Source: Sphingomonas sp. Leaf357 (GTDB lineage Bacteria > Pseudomonadota > Alphaproteobacteria > Sphingomonadales > Sphingomonadaceae). Taken from it: DNA of 64,000 bases. This document shows, piece after piece, positions 42,105-51,356 of this stretch; position 1 is the first letter of the stretch, and each line of letters begins with the position of its first letter. The position numbers and the translations under genes were made by a program. The stretch is taken from assembly GCF_001423845.1 (NCBI RefSeq), contig NZ_LMPM01000002.1, positions 62,001-126,000 of the forward strand, read 5' to 3'. The notes under the pieces are model-generated. The model had not been told where the DNA came from. It ran no database searches and worked only from the letters and a program-made list of their open reading frames with translations.

Positions 42105-43673
42105 ATGAACCTGACACGCGCGCTGGGCTCAGTCGGGGGCCTCACCCTCGCCAGCCGCGTGCTCGGGCTGGTGCGCGATTCGCTGTTCGCGCGCTTCGTC
42201 GGCGCCAGCTTCGCCTCCGACGCCTTTCTCGTCGCGTTCCGCCTGCCCAACATGTTCCGCGCCCTGTTCGCGGAAGGGGCCTTCTCCGCCGCCTTCATCC
42301 CGATGTTCAACCGCAAGGTCGGCGACCGGCACGGTGCCGGGCTGGCCGACGGGGTGCGCTTCGCCGAGGACGCATTGTCCGTCCTGCTGCCGATCCTGAT
42401 CGTGATGACGGTGATCCTGGAGATCGCCGCCTGGCCGGTGACGCTGGCGCTGTCCGGCAAGTTCAACGGCGTCAGCCACGATCAGTTCGCCTTCGCGGTC
42501 CTGCTCTCGCGCTTCACCATTCCCTATCTGATGCTGATCAGCCTCGTCTCGCTGCTCGGCAGCATCCTCAATTCGTTGCACAAATTCTGGGTCAATGCCG
42601 CCGCGCCGATCCTGCTCAACCTCACGCTGATCGCGGCGTTGCTGTTCTTCCACGATCCCGATCCGTACCTCACCGCGCGCAATCAGGCGATCGCGGTCAG
42701 CGTTTCGGGAGCGCTGCAACTGCTCTGGCTGGTCTGGGCCTGCCGCGCCAACGGCGTCCGTCTGCGCCTGCGCGGGCCGCGGCTCGGGCCCGACGTGAAG
42801 CGGCTGCTGTCGCTGATCTGGCCCGCCGCCGCCGGGGCCGGCGCGGTGCAGATCAACCTCGTCGTCTCCACCGCTCTGGCCGCCTCGCTGCTCGACCACG
42901 GCTCGGTCACCTATATCTACATGGCTGACCGGGTGAACCAGTTGCCGCTCGGCCTGATCGGCATCGGTCTCGGCACCGTCCTCCTGCCACTCATCTCGCG
43001 ACAGCTCGGCGCGGGCGAGGAGGCGGCGGCGATGGAGACGCAGAATCGCGGGCTGGAACTGGCGCTGTTGCTCACCCTGCCCGCCACCGTCGCATTGATA
43101 CTGTGCGGCGGCCCGATCGTCGCGGCGCTGTTCGAACACGGCAAGTTCGGCGCGCAGGACACGCATTTCACCGCGCAGGCGCTTGCCGCCTTCTCGATCG
43201 GCCTGCCCAGCTACATCCTCGTCAAGGTGCTGACCCCCGGTTTCTACGCCCGTGCCGACACGCGGACGCCGGTGCGCTATGCGACGATCTCGATGGCGGT
43301 GAACCTCGTGCTGAACCTCGCGTTGATCGTGCCGCTCAAGCATATGGGCCCGCCGCTCGCGACCGCGCTCGCCTCCACCGTCAACGTCGCGTTGCTCTAC
43401 GGCATGCTGCGCCGGCGCGGCCATTTCGTGCCCGACGCCCGGCTGAAGCGCCGTGCCTGGCGCCTGGCCCTCGCGGCACTCGCGATGGGCGCGATCCTGT
43501 GGCTGCTGCAGGGGCTGCTCACGCCCTACACCCACGGCAATTGGCTCGTCCGCTCCACCGCCATGCTCGCGCTGGTCGGCGCGGGCGGCGTGGTCTATGC
43601 GATCGCCACGTTCGTCCTCGGCGCGTTCACCCGCGACGATCTTGCCTTCCTGCGGCGCAAACGCGCCGCCTGA
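42105..43673 (+). CDS. murJ: Lipid II flippase MurJ (MviN)
   Basis: The 522-residue inner-membrane protein has about fourteen hydrophobic segments. It has the family signature AFSAAFIPMF near 59-68, the N-terminal LASRVLGLVRDSLFARFVG, NQLPLGLIGIGLGTVLLP and FYARADTRTP. It flips lipid II to the periplasm for peptidoglycan synthesis. trpS follows 17 bases downstream, so the pair is probably co-transcribed. Confidence 0.96.
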   Translation: MNLTRALGSVGGLTLASRVLGLVRDSLFARFVGASFASDAFLVAFRLPNMFRALFAEGAFSAAFIPMFNRKVGDRHGAGLADGVRFAEDALSVLLPILIVMTVILEIAAWPVTLALSGKFNGVSHDQFAFAVLLSRFTIPYLMLISLVSLLGSILNSLHKFWVNAAAPILLNLTLIAALLFFHDPDPYLTARNQAIAVSVSGALQLLWLVWACRANGVRLRLRGPRLGPDVKRLLSLIWPAAAGAGAVQINLVVSTALAASLLDHGSVTYIYMADRVNQLPLGLIGIGLGTVLLPLISRQLGAGEEAAAMETQNRGLELALLLTLPATVALILCGGPIVAALFEHGKFGAQDTHFTAQALAAFSIGLPSYILVKVLTPGFYARADTRTPVRYATISMAVNLVLNLALIVPLKHMGPPLATALASTVNVALLYGMLRRRGHFVPDARLKRRAWRLALAALAMGAILWLLQGLLTPYTHGNWLVRSTAMLALVGAGGVVYAIATFVLGAFTRDDLAFLRRKRAA

Positions 43674-43690
43674 CACGAGTCCCCAGTCCC

Positions 43691-44698
43691 ATGCGCGTCC
43701 TTTCCGGCATCAAGCCCACCGGCAATCTCCACCTTGGTAACTATCTGGGTGCCGTGAAGCAGTGGGTTGCGATGCAGGACGCGATCCAGGCACAGGGGGG
43801 CGAGACGTTGTACTTCATCGCCGATCTACACGGCCTGACCGAGTGGATCGCGCCCGCCGAATTGTCCGCCAATACGATCGAGATGACCGCGACCATCGTT
43901 GCGGCCGGCATCGATCCCGATCGCTCGATCCTTTTCAACCAGACTCGCGTTCCGCAACATAGTGAACTGGCGTGGTTGCTTAACAACGTCGCGCGCGTCG
44001 GCTGGCTGAACCGCATGACCCAATTCAAGGACAAGGCCGGCAAGAACCGTGAGGGCGCCAGCGTCGGACTCTACGATTATCCTGTGCTGATGGCCGCTGA
44101 TGTACTGCTCTACAATACCACGCACGTGCCGGTCGGTGAGGATCAAAAGCAGCATCTCGAATTGGCGCGTGACATCGCCGCGAAGTTCAACCTCGATTAC
44201 GATATCGATCTGTTTACGCCGCCCGAGCCCATGGTCAGCGCCGAAGCACCGCGGATCATGAGCCTGCGCGATGCGAGCACGAAGATGTCCAAATCCAACC
44301 CGTCCGAACAAGCGCGCGTCAACTTGGTAGATGACGACGACACCATCGCTGCCAAGTTCCGCAAGGCGAAGACCGACGCCGAGCCGCTACCTGATACCGT
44401 AGCCGCATTGACCGACCGCCCTGAGGCGAAGAACCTCGTGACGATCTACGCCGCGCTCGCTGATTTGACGCCAGACGCGGTGATCACGCAATACGCCGGT
44501 CAGGGCTTCGGCACCTTCAAGCCAGCGCTGGCGGACCTCGCCGTCGCCAAGCTCGGGCCGATCCGCGATCGCATGCTGCGCCTGCTCGACGACCGCGCCG
44601 AAGTCGGAAAACTACTCGACCAAGGGGCCGAAAAAGCCCGCGCACTGGCCGCGCCGACACTACTGAAGGCACAGCGCGCAATGGGGCTGCACGTCTAG
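43691..44698 (+). CDS. trpS: Tryptophanyl-tRNA synthetase
   Basis: The 335-residue class I synthetase has the HIGH-type motif GNLHLGNYLGA near 12-22, YPVLMAADVLLY and DQKQHLELARDIA, and the KMSKS loop (KMSKSNPSE near 197). It charges tRNA-Trp. The ATG at 43691 is the normal family start (MRVLSGIKPTG). The synonymous codons in the middle are a little less GC-skewed than in neighbours. Its stop overlaps the vapC-like stop by four bases, tail to tail. Confidence 0.96.
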   Translation: MRVLSGIKPTGNLHLGNYLGAVKQWVAMQDAIQAQGGETLYFIADLHGLTEWIAPAELSANTIEMTATIVAAGIDPDRSILFNQTRVPQHSELAWLLNNVARVGWLNRMTQFKDKAGKNREGASVGLYDYPVLMAADVLLYNTTHVPVGEDQKQHLELARDIAAKFNLDYDIDLFTPPEPMVSAEAPRIMSLRDASTKMSKSNPSEQARVNLVDDDDTIAAKFRKAKTDAEPLPDTVAALTDRPEAKNLVTIYAALADLTPDAVITQYAGQGFGTFKPALADLAVAKLGPIRDRMLRLLDDRAEVGKLLDQGAEKARALAAPTLLKAQRAMGLHV

Positions 44699-45096
44699 GC
44701 GGCGAACGGATTGCGGATCGTCAGGCGACCGTCGATCACGAGGCCGTCGCGCATGTCTTCGGACCAGAGCGTGTCGCAATCGGAGAGCAATGCCGACGCC
44801 ACGATGGCCGCATCGTAGAATGCCAGATCATAGCGCCACGACAGGGCGACCGCGCGATCATGGACCGCGGTATCGAGGGGCACGACGTTCAGGAGGAGCT
44901 TGAGCCGCTTCAGAAAGGCCACGATTATCGGCCACTCCAGGCGCAGCTTGCGACGGCTGACACTGACGATTTCGTTCAGGACCTGCACGCTGATGGTGCC
45001 GCCCTCCGCGATCAGGAAACGGCCCCGCTCCGCCTTAACTGGATCGTCGGCGAGGATATAGATCAGCACATTGCTGTCGAAGGCGTTACCGGGCAT
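44695..45096 (-). CDS. vapC: PIN-domain toxin (VapC-like)
   Basis: The 133-residue protein has the PIN-domain acidic set: Asp7 in FDSNVLIYIL, Glu in VLNEIV, Asp in DAAIVASALL, and the late DCDTLWSEDM. PIN toxins cut RNA. Its start overlaps the antitoxin gene by 11 bases. It ends tail-to-tail with trpS. The location between trpS and dnaA suggests insertion of the module. Confidence 0.9.
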   Translation of the reverse strand: MPGNAFDSNVLIYILADDPVKAERGRFLIAEGGTISVQVLNEIVSVSRRKLRLEWPIIVAFLKRLKLLLNVVPLDTAVHDRAVALSWRYDLAFYDAAIVASALLSDCDTLWSEDMRDGLVIDGRLTIRNPFAA

Positions 45097-45316
45097 TTGC
45101 CTCTTCGCGATCGAACTTGAAATCCGCCGAAATCAACCCTTCGAAGCGGCGCAGATCTTCAAGCGCCTGCTCGCGCGTCAAGGAACGGGAAATCTCGATC
45201 GTACGCGGCCCGACCGCGTCCATGTCCACCTCGTCCCCGATCTTCAGCTTGAGCGTCTCGACGACGTCCTTGGGTATTCGAATGGCGAGGCTGTTACCCC
45301 ATTTCGCGACCTGCAT
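45086..45316 (-). CDS. vapB: AbrB-type antitoxin (VapB/MazE-like)
   Basis: The 76-residue protein starts MQVAKWGNSLAIRIPKDVVE, a typical AbrB/SpoVT swapped-hairpin DNA-binding domain, and ends in an acidic/basic helix (LEDLRRFEGLI) that should bind and neutralise the toxin. The ATG at 45316 is chosen; a GTG lies one codon upstream. A 13-bp-arm palindrome at 45327-45358, just before the start, is the likely autoregulatory operator. Confidence 0.9.
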   Translation of the reverse strand: MQVAKWGNSLAIRIPKDVVETLKLKIGDEVDMDAVGPRTIEISRSLTREQALEDLRRFEGLISADFKFDREEANAR

Positions 45317-45326
45317 CACAACCTCC

Positions 45327-45358
45327 GATGATATACATTTTAATTAATGTATATCATC
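45327..45358. promoter_or_regulatory. 32-bp palindromic operator of the toxin-antitoxin pair
   Basis: GATGATATACATT and AATGTATATCATC are exact inverted 13-bp arms around a 6-bp centre. It starts 10 bp before the antitoxin ATG and ends 18 bp from the dnaA stop. Confidence 0.85.
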
Positions 45359-45376
45359 GCGAAGCCAGTTGCAATC

Positions 45377-46747
45377 TCAGCCCTCCAGCTCCCGCAACAG
45401 CATCCGCACCGCGCCGTCGATCTCGCGGTCGGTGTCGCGCAGTTCCTCGATCCGGCGCACCGCGTGGATCACGGTGGAATGGTCCCGACCGCCGAACTTG
45501 CGGCCGATCTCGGGCAGCGAGCGCGTCGTCAGCCGCTTGGCGAGGTACATCGCGATCTGCCGTGGCCGCGCCACCACCACGGCGCGCCGGGCCGAGACCA
45601 GATCGATCGTCTTCAGTTCGAAATGCGCCGATACCGCTTTCTGGATCTCGTCGATCGTCACCCGACGCTCCGCCCCGCGCAGCACGTCGCCGAGCGTCGC
45701 CACGGCAAAATCGAGATCGACCCGGTCGCCCGTCAACTGAGCATAGGCGACGACACGGCCCAATGCCCCTTCCAGATCGCGGATGCTCTGCGTGATCCGC
45801 GCCGCCAGCAGGTCGAGCACCTCGTCCGGCACGGTCGCGCCCGGCATGTCGGCCAGCTTGCGCGTCAGGATCGCTCGGCGCAGCGTCAGGTCCGGCGCCT
45901 TGATGTCCGCCACCAGCCCAACCGACAGGCGCGACGTGATCCGTGCCTCGACACCGTCCAGCCCCTGCGGGCAGCGATCCGCGCAGATCACCAGCCGTTT
46001 GCCGGCGGCCATAACCTCGTTGATCGTGTGGAAGAATTCCTCCTGCGTGGAATCCTTGCCGGCGATGAATTGCAGATCGTCGATCAACAGCAGATCAGCC
46101 GAGCGCAACCGGGTCTTGAAGGCATGCGTATCGCGCGCGCGCATCGCCGCGACGAACTCGAACATGAAGCGCTCGGCCGACATCAGGATCACCCGGGCTT
46201 CCGGCACCGCCGCCAGATAGGCCGCGCCGATCGCATGCATCAGGTGCGTCTTGCCCTGCCCCGTACCGCCGTGAAGGAACAGCGGGCTGAAGCGCGGCAC
46301 GCCGGGCTCGGCCAGCGCCTTGCCGGCATTGTACGCCACCTTGTTCGAGGCATCGACCACGAACCGGTCGAACGTGAAGCGCGCATCCAGCGGCGGGCGC
46401 TCGGACGGTGCGGCGGCAACCACCACCGGCGCGGCGGACGTCTCGACCGTCAGGACGGCGGGCTTGGGCGCGGAGGCGGCGCGGGTCTCGATCGCGACGT
46501 TGCGCACGTCGGGCAGGATCGCGCGGAATTCGGCCACCAGCCGGTCCGCATAATGGTTGCGCACCCAGTTGGTCATGAAGGCCGACGGCAGCGCGAGACG
46601 GATCGTGTCGAGCTGGTCGTCCTCGATCAGTTCGATCGGCTTCAGCCACTGGTCGAACAGGCGTGCGCCCGCCGACTCGCGAAGATGCCCCCGCACGGTC
46701 GCCCATGCGCGCGCGGCATCATCCGGTCGGTTGATCGCAGACCCCAT
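45377..46747 (-). CDS. dnaA: Chromosomal replication initiator protein DnaA
   Basis: The 456-residue protein has the N-terminal helicase-loader domain, an AAA+ core with Walker A GGTGQGKTHL and Walker B LLLIDDLQFI, sensor residues, and a C-terminal DNA-binding domain with the GRDHSTVIHA signature. The ATG at 46747 is chosen because AGAGGA lies about ten bases upstream; the TTG at 46756 is too close to that site. rpsT is the upstream neighbour on the same strand, as in many alphaproteobacteria. Confidence 0.96.
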   Translation of the reverse strand: MGSAINRPDDAARAWATVRGHLRESAGARLFDQWLKPIELIEDDQLDTIRLALPSAFMTNWVRNHYADRLVAEFRAILPDVRNVAIETRAASAPKPAVLTVETSAAPVVVAAAPSERPPLDARFTFDRFVVDASNKVAYNAGKALAEPGVPRFSPLFLHGGTGQGKTHLMHAIGAAYLAAVPEARVILMSAERFMFEFVAAMRARDTHAFKTRLRSADLLLIDDLQFIAGKDSTQEEFFHTINEVMAAGKRLVICADRCPQGLDGVEARITSRLSVGLVADIKAPDLTLRRAILTRKLADMPGATVPDEVLDLLAARITQSIRDLEGALGRVVAYAQLTGDRVDLDFAVATLGDVLRGAERRVTIDEIQKAVSAHFELKTIDLVSARRAVVVARPRQIAMYLAKRLTTRSLPEIGRKFGGRDHSTVIHAVRRIEELRDTDREIDGAVRMLLRELEG

Positions 46748-47163
46748 CGAACGCAAATCCTCTCACCCCACGGCGAAGCTTGATGCCCCCTTCGCCGAAT
46801 CGATTTCACCAGCAAAACTCTCCCGCAGCCGGAATCGTGTCCGTCTGACGCCGAAGCTTTCGCATCTGGAACACGGTGGCGAGTCCGCCGCCGCGTGAGT
46901 TGGGTTAAAGGAGATCGGTCTGAGTCGATCAACCTCATTATTTCGGATTTGTGACCTTGACAGCGAACGCGCCAAGGTTTCCCGTCGATTTTCTTACAAG
47001 GTGCTGGAATCGCTTATTTATCCAGCGGAATACGACATCCTTCGTCTACCGCACTCGTGCGAATCGCGAGGAATCCTGCCTTTTCCGGGCACCCGGCCAG
47101 ATCGGATATTTTCTTCGTAACCGCGGCCCGATCCGCTGCCGAACCACATCGCACGCACACGAC
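46748..47163. other. Gene-free region upstream of dnaA
   Basis: About 420 bp hold no supported gene. A dyad GATCG...CGATC occurs near 46911-46928. TTATCCA at 47018-47024 matches the first seven bases of a DnaA box, but only one is seen, so an origin here is not supported. The dnaA promoter should lie in this stretch. Confidence 0.5.
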
Positions 47164-47194
47164 AAAAAGCCCGCCGAGATCGATCCCGGCGGGC
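47164..47194 (-). terminator. Rho-independent terminator of rpsT
   Basis: On the minus strand GCCCGCCGGGA and TCTCGGCGGGC pair and are followed by five T residues. It starts 24 bases after the rpsT stop. Confidence 0.9.
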
Positions 47195-47218
47195 GATATG
47201 CCTGTCCGCTAACGCTTT

Positions 47219-47482
47219 TTAGGCGAGGGCGGCGACGGCCTTGGTCAGGCGCGAGAACTTCCGCGACGCGGTGTTCTTGTGATAGACGCCCTTGGCGACG
47301 CCACGCATCAGTTCCGGCTGCACCTGCGCCAGGGCGGCGGTCGCCGCCGTCTTGTCGCCCGATGCCAGAGCCGATTCGCACTTCTTGACGAAGGTGCGGA
47401 TACGGCCGACGCGGTTGCCGTTCACGATGGTGCGCGCCGCGTTACGACGGATACGCTTTTTCGCCTGTGGCGTGTTCGCCAT
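47219..47482 (-). CDS. rpsT: 30S ribosomal protein S20
   Basis: The 87-residue basic protein starts [20 protein letters not shown] and ends with the [20 protein letters not shown] segment usual for S20, which binds the 16S rRNA. It has its own terminator before dnaA. Confidence 0.97.
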   Translation of the reverse strand: MANTPQAKKRIRRNAARTIVNGNRVGRIRTFVKKCESALASGDKTAATAALAQVQPELMRGVAKGVYHKNTASRKFSRLTKAVAALA

Positions 47483-47616
47483 GAAATCCTCGTTTCAGAA
47501 ATAGAAAGGGGCGCGGAATCGCTCCGGCCCCGGAAAGCGTCGCCCTTACCGGCGCATCGCGATTCGGTCAAGACTTCGGGTCGAGACTTTGCGTGCGCCG
47601 GGAACGACCCCGGGCA

Positions 47617-48429
47617 TCACCGCTGGCATTTCGGGCACCAGAAGGTCGATCGCCCGCCCTCGCTATACCGCTGCACCTTGCCGCCGCACCCGCACGGCTC
47701 GCCCTCGCGTCCATAGACCGCGAACTGCTTGGAGAAATACCCAAGCTCCCCGTCGGGCCGGGCATAATCGCGCAACGACGATCCCCCTGCCTCGATCGCG
47801 GCGAGCAACACCGCGCGGATCGCCGGCACCAGACGCTCGAGCCGGAGCAACGACACCCGCCCCGCCGCGGTCTTGGGCGAGATCCGCGCCAGGAACAAAG
47901 CTTCGCAGACATAGATGTTGCCCAGCCCCGCCACGATCCGCTGGTCGAGCAGCATCAGCTTGATCGACGCCTTGCGCCCGGCCAGCGCGGCATGCAGATA
48001 TTCGGCGGTCAGATCCTCGCCCAACGGCTCCGGCCCCATCGTGGCGAACGGCGGATAGGCGTCCAGTCCGTCGGTCGCCCAAAGATCGACCGAGCCGAAT
48101 CGCCGCGCGTCGTTCAGCGCCAGCCGCCGCCCCGCATCGGTCGCGATCAGCAGGTGATCGTGCGGCAGCAACTCCGCCGGATCGACCCGCCACCGCCCCG
48201 ACATGCCGAGATGGAAGATCATCGTGTCGCCGCGATCGGTATCGATCAGCCCGTATTTCGCGCGCCGGCGCAGGCCGGTGACGGTCGCGCCGGTCATGCG
48301 CTGGCGCAGATCCGCCGGAAACGGCCGCCGCAGATCGCCGCGTCGCGTCTCCACCGACGCCAGGCGCTGCCCCTCCAGCACGGGCCGCAAGCCCCGCACG
48401 GTGGTTTCGACTTCGGGCAGTTCGGGCAT
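47617..48429 (-). CDS. mutM: Formamidopyrimidine-DNA glycosylase
   Basis: The 270-residue repair enzyme removes 8-oxoguanine and nicks abasic sites. After Met removal the catalytic Pro and Glu come from MPELPEVETTVRGL, so the start is fixed at 48429 and the five-residue longer frame is wrong. It has the RRAKYGLI strand lysine, DYARPDGELGYF and a C-terminal zinc finger with CGCGG and CPKC. ubiE is divergent. Confidence 0.96.
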   Translation of the reverse strand: MPELPEVETTVRGLRPVLEGQRLASVETRRGDLRRPFPADLRQRMTGATVTGLRRRAKYGLIDTDRGDTMIFHLGMSGRWRVDPAELLPHDHLLIATDAGRRLALNDARRFGSVDLWATDGLDAYPPFATMGPEPLGEDLTAEYLHAALAGRKASIKLMLLDQRIVAGLGNIYVCEALFLARISPKTAAGRVSLLRLERLVPAIRAVLLAAIEAGGSSLRDYARPDGELGYFSKQFAVYGREGEPCGCGGKVQRYSEGGRSTFWCPKCQR

Positions 48430-48474
48430 CCAACACTCCGTCACCTCGCTCCTGCGAGACCATATAACCTACTG

Positions 48475-48570
48475 CCGTCACCCCGGACTTGGTCCGGAGT
48501 CCACCGTGCCGCAAGAATGCAAGCGTTGCTTTGCGACACGGTGGACCCCGGAACAAGTCCGGGGTGACGG
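48475..48570. repeat. Paired CCGTCACCCCGGACTTGG palindromes between mutM and ubiE
   Basis: The left part starts CCGTCACCCCGGACTTGGTC and the right part ends with its near reverse complement. Same family as at 6891 and 35084. Confidence 0.85.
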
Positions 48571-48675
48571 ACGAGTCCAGGGACGGACAGCTTCCACATG
48601 TCGAGCGATTGCATGAAGGTCGCATAGTTGATCTGGGAGGTTTGCTATGGCCCCGCCCTCCGCTAGAGCCACGCC

Positions 48676-49419
48676 ATGACCGCGCCCCACACAGACACCG
48701 TCTCCTTCGGCTATGAAGACATCGCCGCTTCCGAAAAGACCGCCCGCGTCGGCGGCGTCTTCACCAGCGTCGCCGCGAAATACGATCTGATGAACGATGC
48801 GATGTCGGGCGGCATGCACCGGCTGTGGAAGGACCGCTTCGTCCGCCGCGTAAAGCCGCGCGAGGGCGAACAGATCCTCGACATGGCCGGCGGCACGGGC
48901 GACATAGCCTTCCGCCTCGCCGCCTCGGGCGCATCGGTGACGGTCGCCGACATCAACCCGGCGATGCTCGAAGTCGGCATGGAGCGCGCCGGCAAGCGCG
49001 GCGTGGACGGCCTGGTCTGGACCGAGGCCAATGCCGAAGTGCTGCAATTCCCCGATCGCTTCTTCGACGCCTATACGATCGCGTTCGGCATCCGCAACGT
49101 CACCGACATCCCCGCCGCGCTGAAGGAAGCGCACCGCGTGCTGCGTCGCGGCGGGCGTTTCTATTGCCTCGAATTCTCGACCACCTTGTGGCCCGGCTTC
49201 GGCGAGATCTACGACGCCTATTCGCACAAGCTGGTGCCGAAACTCGGCCAACTGCTCGCCGGCGACAGCGACTCCTATCGCTACCTGATCGAATCGATCC
49301 GCCGCTTTCCCGACATGGGGCGGTTCGAGGGCATGATCGCCGACGCCGGCTTCGTGCAGACGCGGGTCGAACCGATGCTCGGCGGCCTGGTCGCGATCCA
49401 CAGCGGCTGGAAGATTTGA
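48676..49419 (+). CDS. ubiE: Ubiquinone/menaquinone biosynthesis C-methyltransferase UbiE
   Basis: The 247-residue SAM-dependent enzyme methylates the quinone ring. It has KYDLMNDAMSGGMHRLWK, the SAM motif LDMAGGTGDIAFRLA, the FGIRNV post-motif, and RVLRRGGRFYCLEFS. ubiB follows 48 bases downstream. Confidence 0.96.
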   Translation: MTAPHTDTVSFGYEDIAASEKTARVGGVFTSVAAKYDLMNDAMSGGMHRLWKDRFVRRVKPREGEQILDMAGGTGDIAFRLAASGASVTVADINPAMLEVGMERAGKRGVDGLVWTEANAEVLQFPDRFFDAYTIAFGIRNVTDIPAALKEAHRVLRRGGRFYCLEFSTTLWPGFGEIYDAYSHKLVPKLGQLLAGDSDSYRYLIESIRRFPDMGRFEGMIADAGFVQTRVEPMLGGLVAIHSGWKI

Positions 49420-49467
49420 TGCCGCTCGTACGGCTTGCCCCCTTCCCGATGCGGGCGGGGCGCTGAC

Positions 49468-51003
49468 GTGACCGCCCCCGCCACCCATCTCTGGCGCCTG
49501 ATCAAATGGGGCCGCATCCTCGCCCGCCACGGCGCGCTGCGCGGGATCGAGCGCGACCCCAACACGCCCGCGCCGGTCCGCCGGCTCGTCCGCATCGCCC
49601 GGATCGGCGCGCGCGTGCCGGAAGTCCCGGCCTATGCCGACGCGCTGCAGGCGATCGGCCCGGCCGCGATCAAGCTCGGCCAGTCGCTCGCCACCCGGCC
49701 CGACATCGTCGGCGAGGCCGCCGCGACCGACCTGCTGCGCCTGCAGGACGCGCTGCCCCCCGTCCCCTACGAGACGATCCACGCCGCGATGACGCGCGCG
49801 TTTGGGCGCGATCCGAGCGCGCTGTTCCAGTCGATCGATCCCGTGCCGGTCGGCGCCGCCTCGATCGCGCAGGTCCACCGCGCGATCACCACCGACGGGC
49901 GCACCGTCGCGGTCAAGGTGTTGCGCCCCGGCGTGGAGGAGGATTTCGCCCGCGCGATCGACACCTATCAATGGGCCGCCGCGCAGATCGAGGGGATGGG
50001 CGGCGAACTGTCCCGCCTGCGCCCGCGCCTGGTGATCGAGACGTTCAAGCGCTGGACCGCGCGCGAGCTCGACCTGCGCCGCGAGGCCGCCTCGGCGTCC
50101 GAACTCGCCGATTCGATGGCCGCCGAACCCGATTTCGTCGTGCCCGAGATCGATTGGCAGCGCACCAGCGGCAAGGTGCTGACGCTCGAATGGGTCGACG
50201 GCATCAAGCTCAGCAACCGCGCCGCCCTGGTCGCGGCGGGCTACGACACACACCGCCTCGCCGAGACGCTCGTCCACGCCTTCTTGCGCCAGGCGATCGC
50301 GGAGGGGTTCTTCCATGCCGACATGCATCAGGGCAACCTGTTCGCCTTGCCCGGCAACAAGATCGCCGCGATCGATTTCGGCATCATGGGCCGGATCGAT
50401 CGCCGCGCCCGCGTCTGGCTGGCGGAAATTCTCTACGGCCTGATCACCGGCAACTACAAACGCGTCGCCGAAATCCATTTCGAGGCCGGCTACGTCCCCG
50501 CGCACCACAATGTCGCCGAATTCGCCACCGCCCTGCGCGCGGTGGGCGAGCCGATGCGCGGCCTCGCGGTCAAGGACATGTCGATCGGCATGATGCTCGA
50601 CGGGCTGTTCAACATCACGCGCGATTTCGACATGCAGACCCAGCCGCACCTGCTGCTGCTGCAAAAGACGATGGTGATGGTCGAGGGCGTCGCGACCAGC
50701 CTCGATCCCGAGATCAATCTGTGGGATTCGGCCGCGCCGTTCGTGCGCGAATGGATCCGCACCGAACTCGGGCCGGAGGCGTTCGTGGCCGATCGCCTGA
50801 TCACCGATCTGCGCACCTTCGCGCGCCTGCCCGAGCTGATCCGCAACATCGAGGCGCGCTACCCCACGCCCGGCGGCGCGCCGCCTGCCCCGCCGCTGCG
50901 CGAGATCGAGGTCGTGCGCATCGGCGGCGGCTGGCGCTACGTCGCGGTCGCGGTGCTGAGCGCGGGCCTCGCCGTGGCCGCGACCTGGGCGTTCCTCGGG
51001 TGA
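49468..51003 (+). CDS. ubiB: UbiB-family atypical kinase for ubiquinone biosynthesis
   Basis: The 511-residue protein starts at a GTG (MTAPATHLWRLIKWGRIL). It has the ABC1/UbiB KxGQ motif (AAIKLGQSLATRPDI), the VAVKVLRPG lysine, HADMHQGNLF and AAIDFGIMGR catalytic segments, and a C-terminal membrane helix (VAVAVLSAGLAVAATWAFL). It supports ubiquinone synthesis at the inner membrane. Its stop overlaps the next GTG by four bases. Confidence 0.94.
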   Translation: MTAPATHLWRLIKWGRILARHGALRGIERDPNTPAPVRRLVRIARIGARVPEVPAYADALQAIGPAAIKLGQSLATRPDIVGEAAATDLLRLQDALPPVPYETIHAAMTRAFGRDPSALFQSIDPVPVGAASIAQVHRAITTDGRTVAVKVLRPGVEEDFARAIDTYQWAAAQIEGMGGELSRLRPRLVIETFKRWTARELDLRREAASASELADSMAAEPDFVVPEIDWQRTSGKVLTLEWVDGIKLSNRAALVAAGYDTHRLAETLVHAFLRQAIAEGFFHADMHQGNLFALPGNKIAAIDFGIMGRIDRRARVWLAEILYGLITGNYKRVAEIHFEAGYVPAHHNVAEFATALRAVGEPMRGLAVKDMSIGMMLDGLFNITRDFDMQTQPHLLLLQKTMVMVEGVATSLDPEINLWDSAAPFVREWIRTELGPEAFVADRLITDLRTFARLPELIRNIEARYPTPGGAPPAPPLREIEVVRIGGGWRYVAVAVLSAGLAVAATWAFLG

Positions 51004-51356
51004 TCGTCGTCCCGCTCCTGCTGTCGCTCGCCCAGGCCACGCCCCCGCCCCCGGTGCCGGAGGACGCGACCGACGAGATCGTCGTGACCGCGATCGACCG
51101 GAGCGAGAAATGCCGCATCCGCTTCGCCGATCGCGACATGAACGATGCCGAACTCAAGCGCCGGTCGGTCGAATGGGCCGCCGGCAAGCCGCTGCGCGTC
51201 GTCGCGCGCGCCAGCACCGATCTGAAATGCCTGTCGAAGATCGCCTTCAGGCTGGCCGATCGCGGCGTCACCCGCATCCATTTCGTCGAGCCGAAGGATC
51301 TCGGGCCGGCGCCGACGCCCACCCCCACCCCCACCACCACGACGCCGGCACGATGA
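51000..51356 (+). CDS. Small exported protein of unknown function
   Basis: The 118-residue product starts at a GTG overlapping the ubiB stop. The first 14 residues are hydrophobic (VIVVPLLLSLAQA), consistent with a short signal peptide. The middle has two cysteines (SEKCRIRFADRDM and DLKCLSKIAF) that could form a disulfide, and the tail is Pro/Thr-rich. I do not recognise a family. It overlaps the next gene by four bases, so it is part of the ubiE-ubiB transcript. Confidence 0.65.
   Translation: MIVVPLLLSLAQATPPPPVPEDATDEIVVTAIDRSEKCRIRFADRDMNDAELKRRSVEWAAGKPLRVVARASTDLKCLSKIAFRLADRGVTRIHFVEPKDLGPAPTPTPTPTTTTPAR

Noticed and set aside
46748..47218. oriC upstream of dnaA
   Set aside because: Only one partial DnaA box (TTATCCA) is visible and no AT-rich repeat set; in alphaproteobacteria the origin is often elsewhere.
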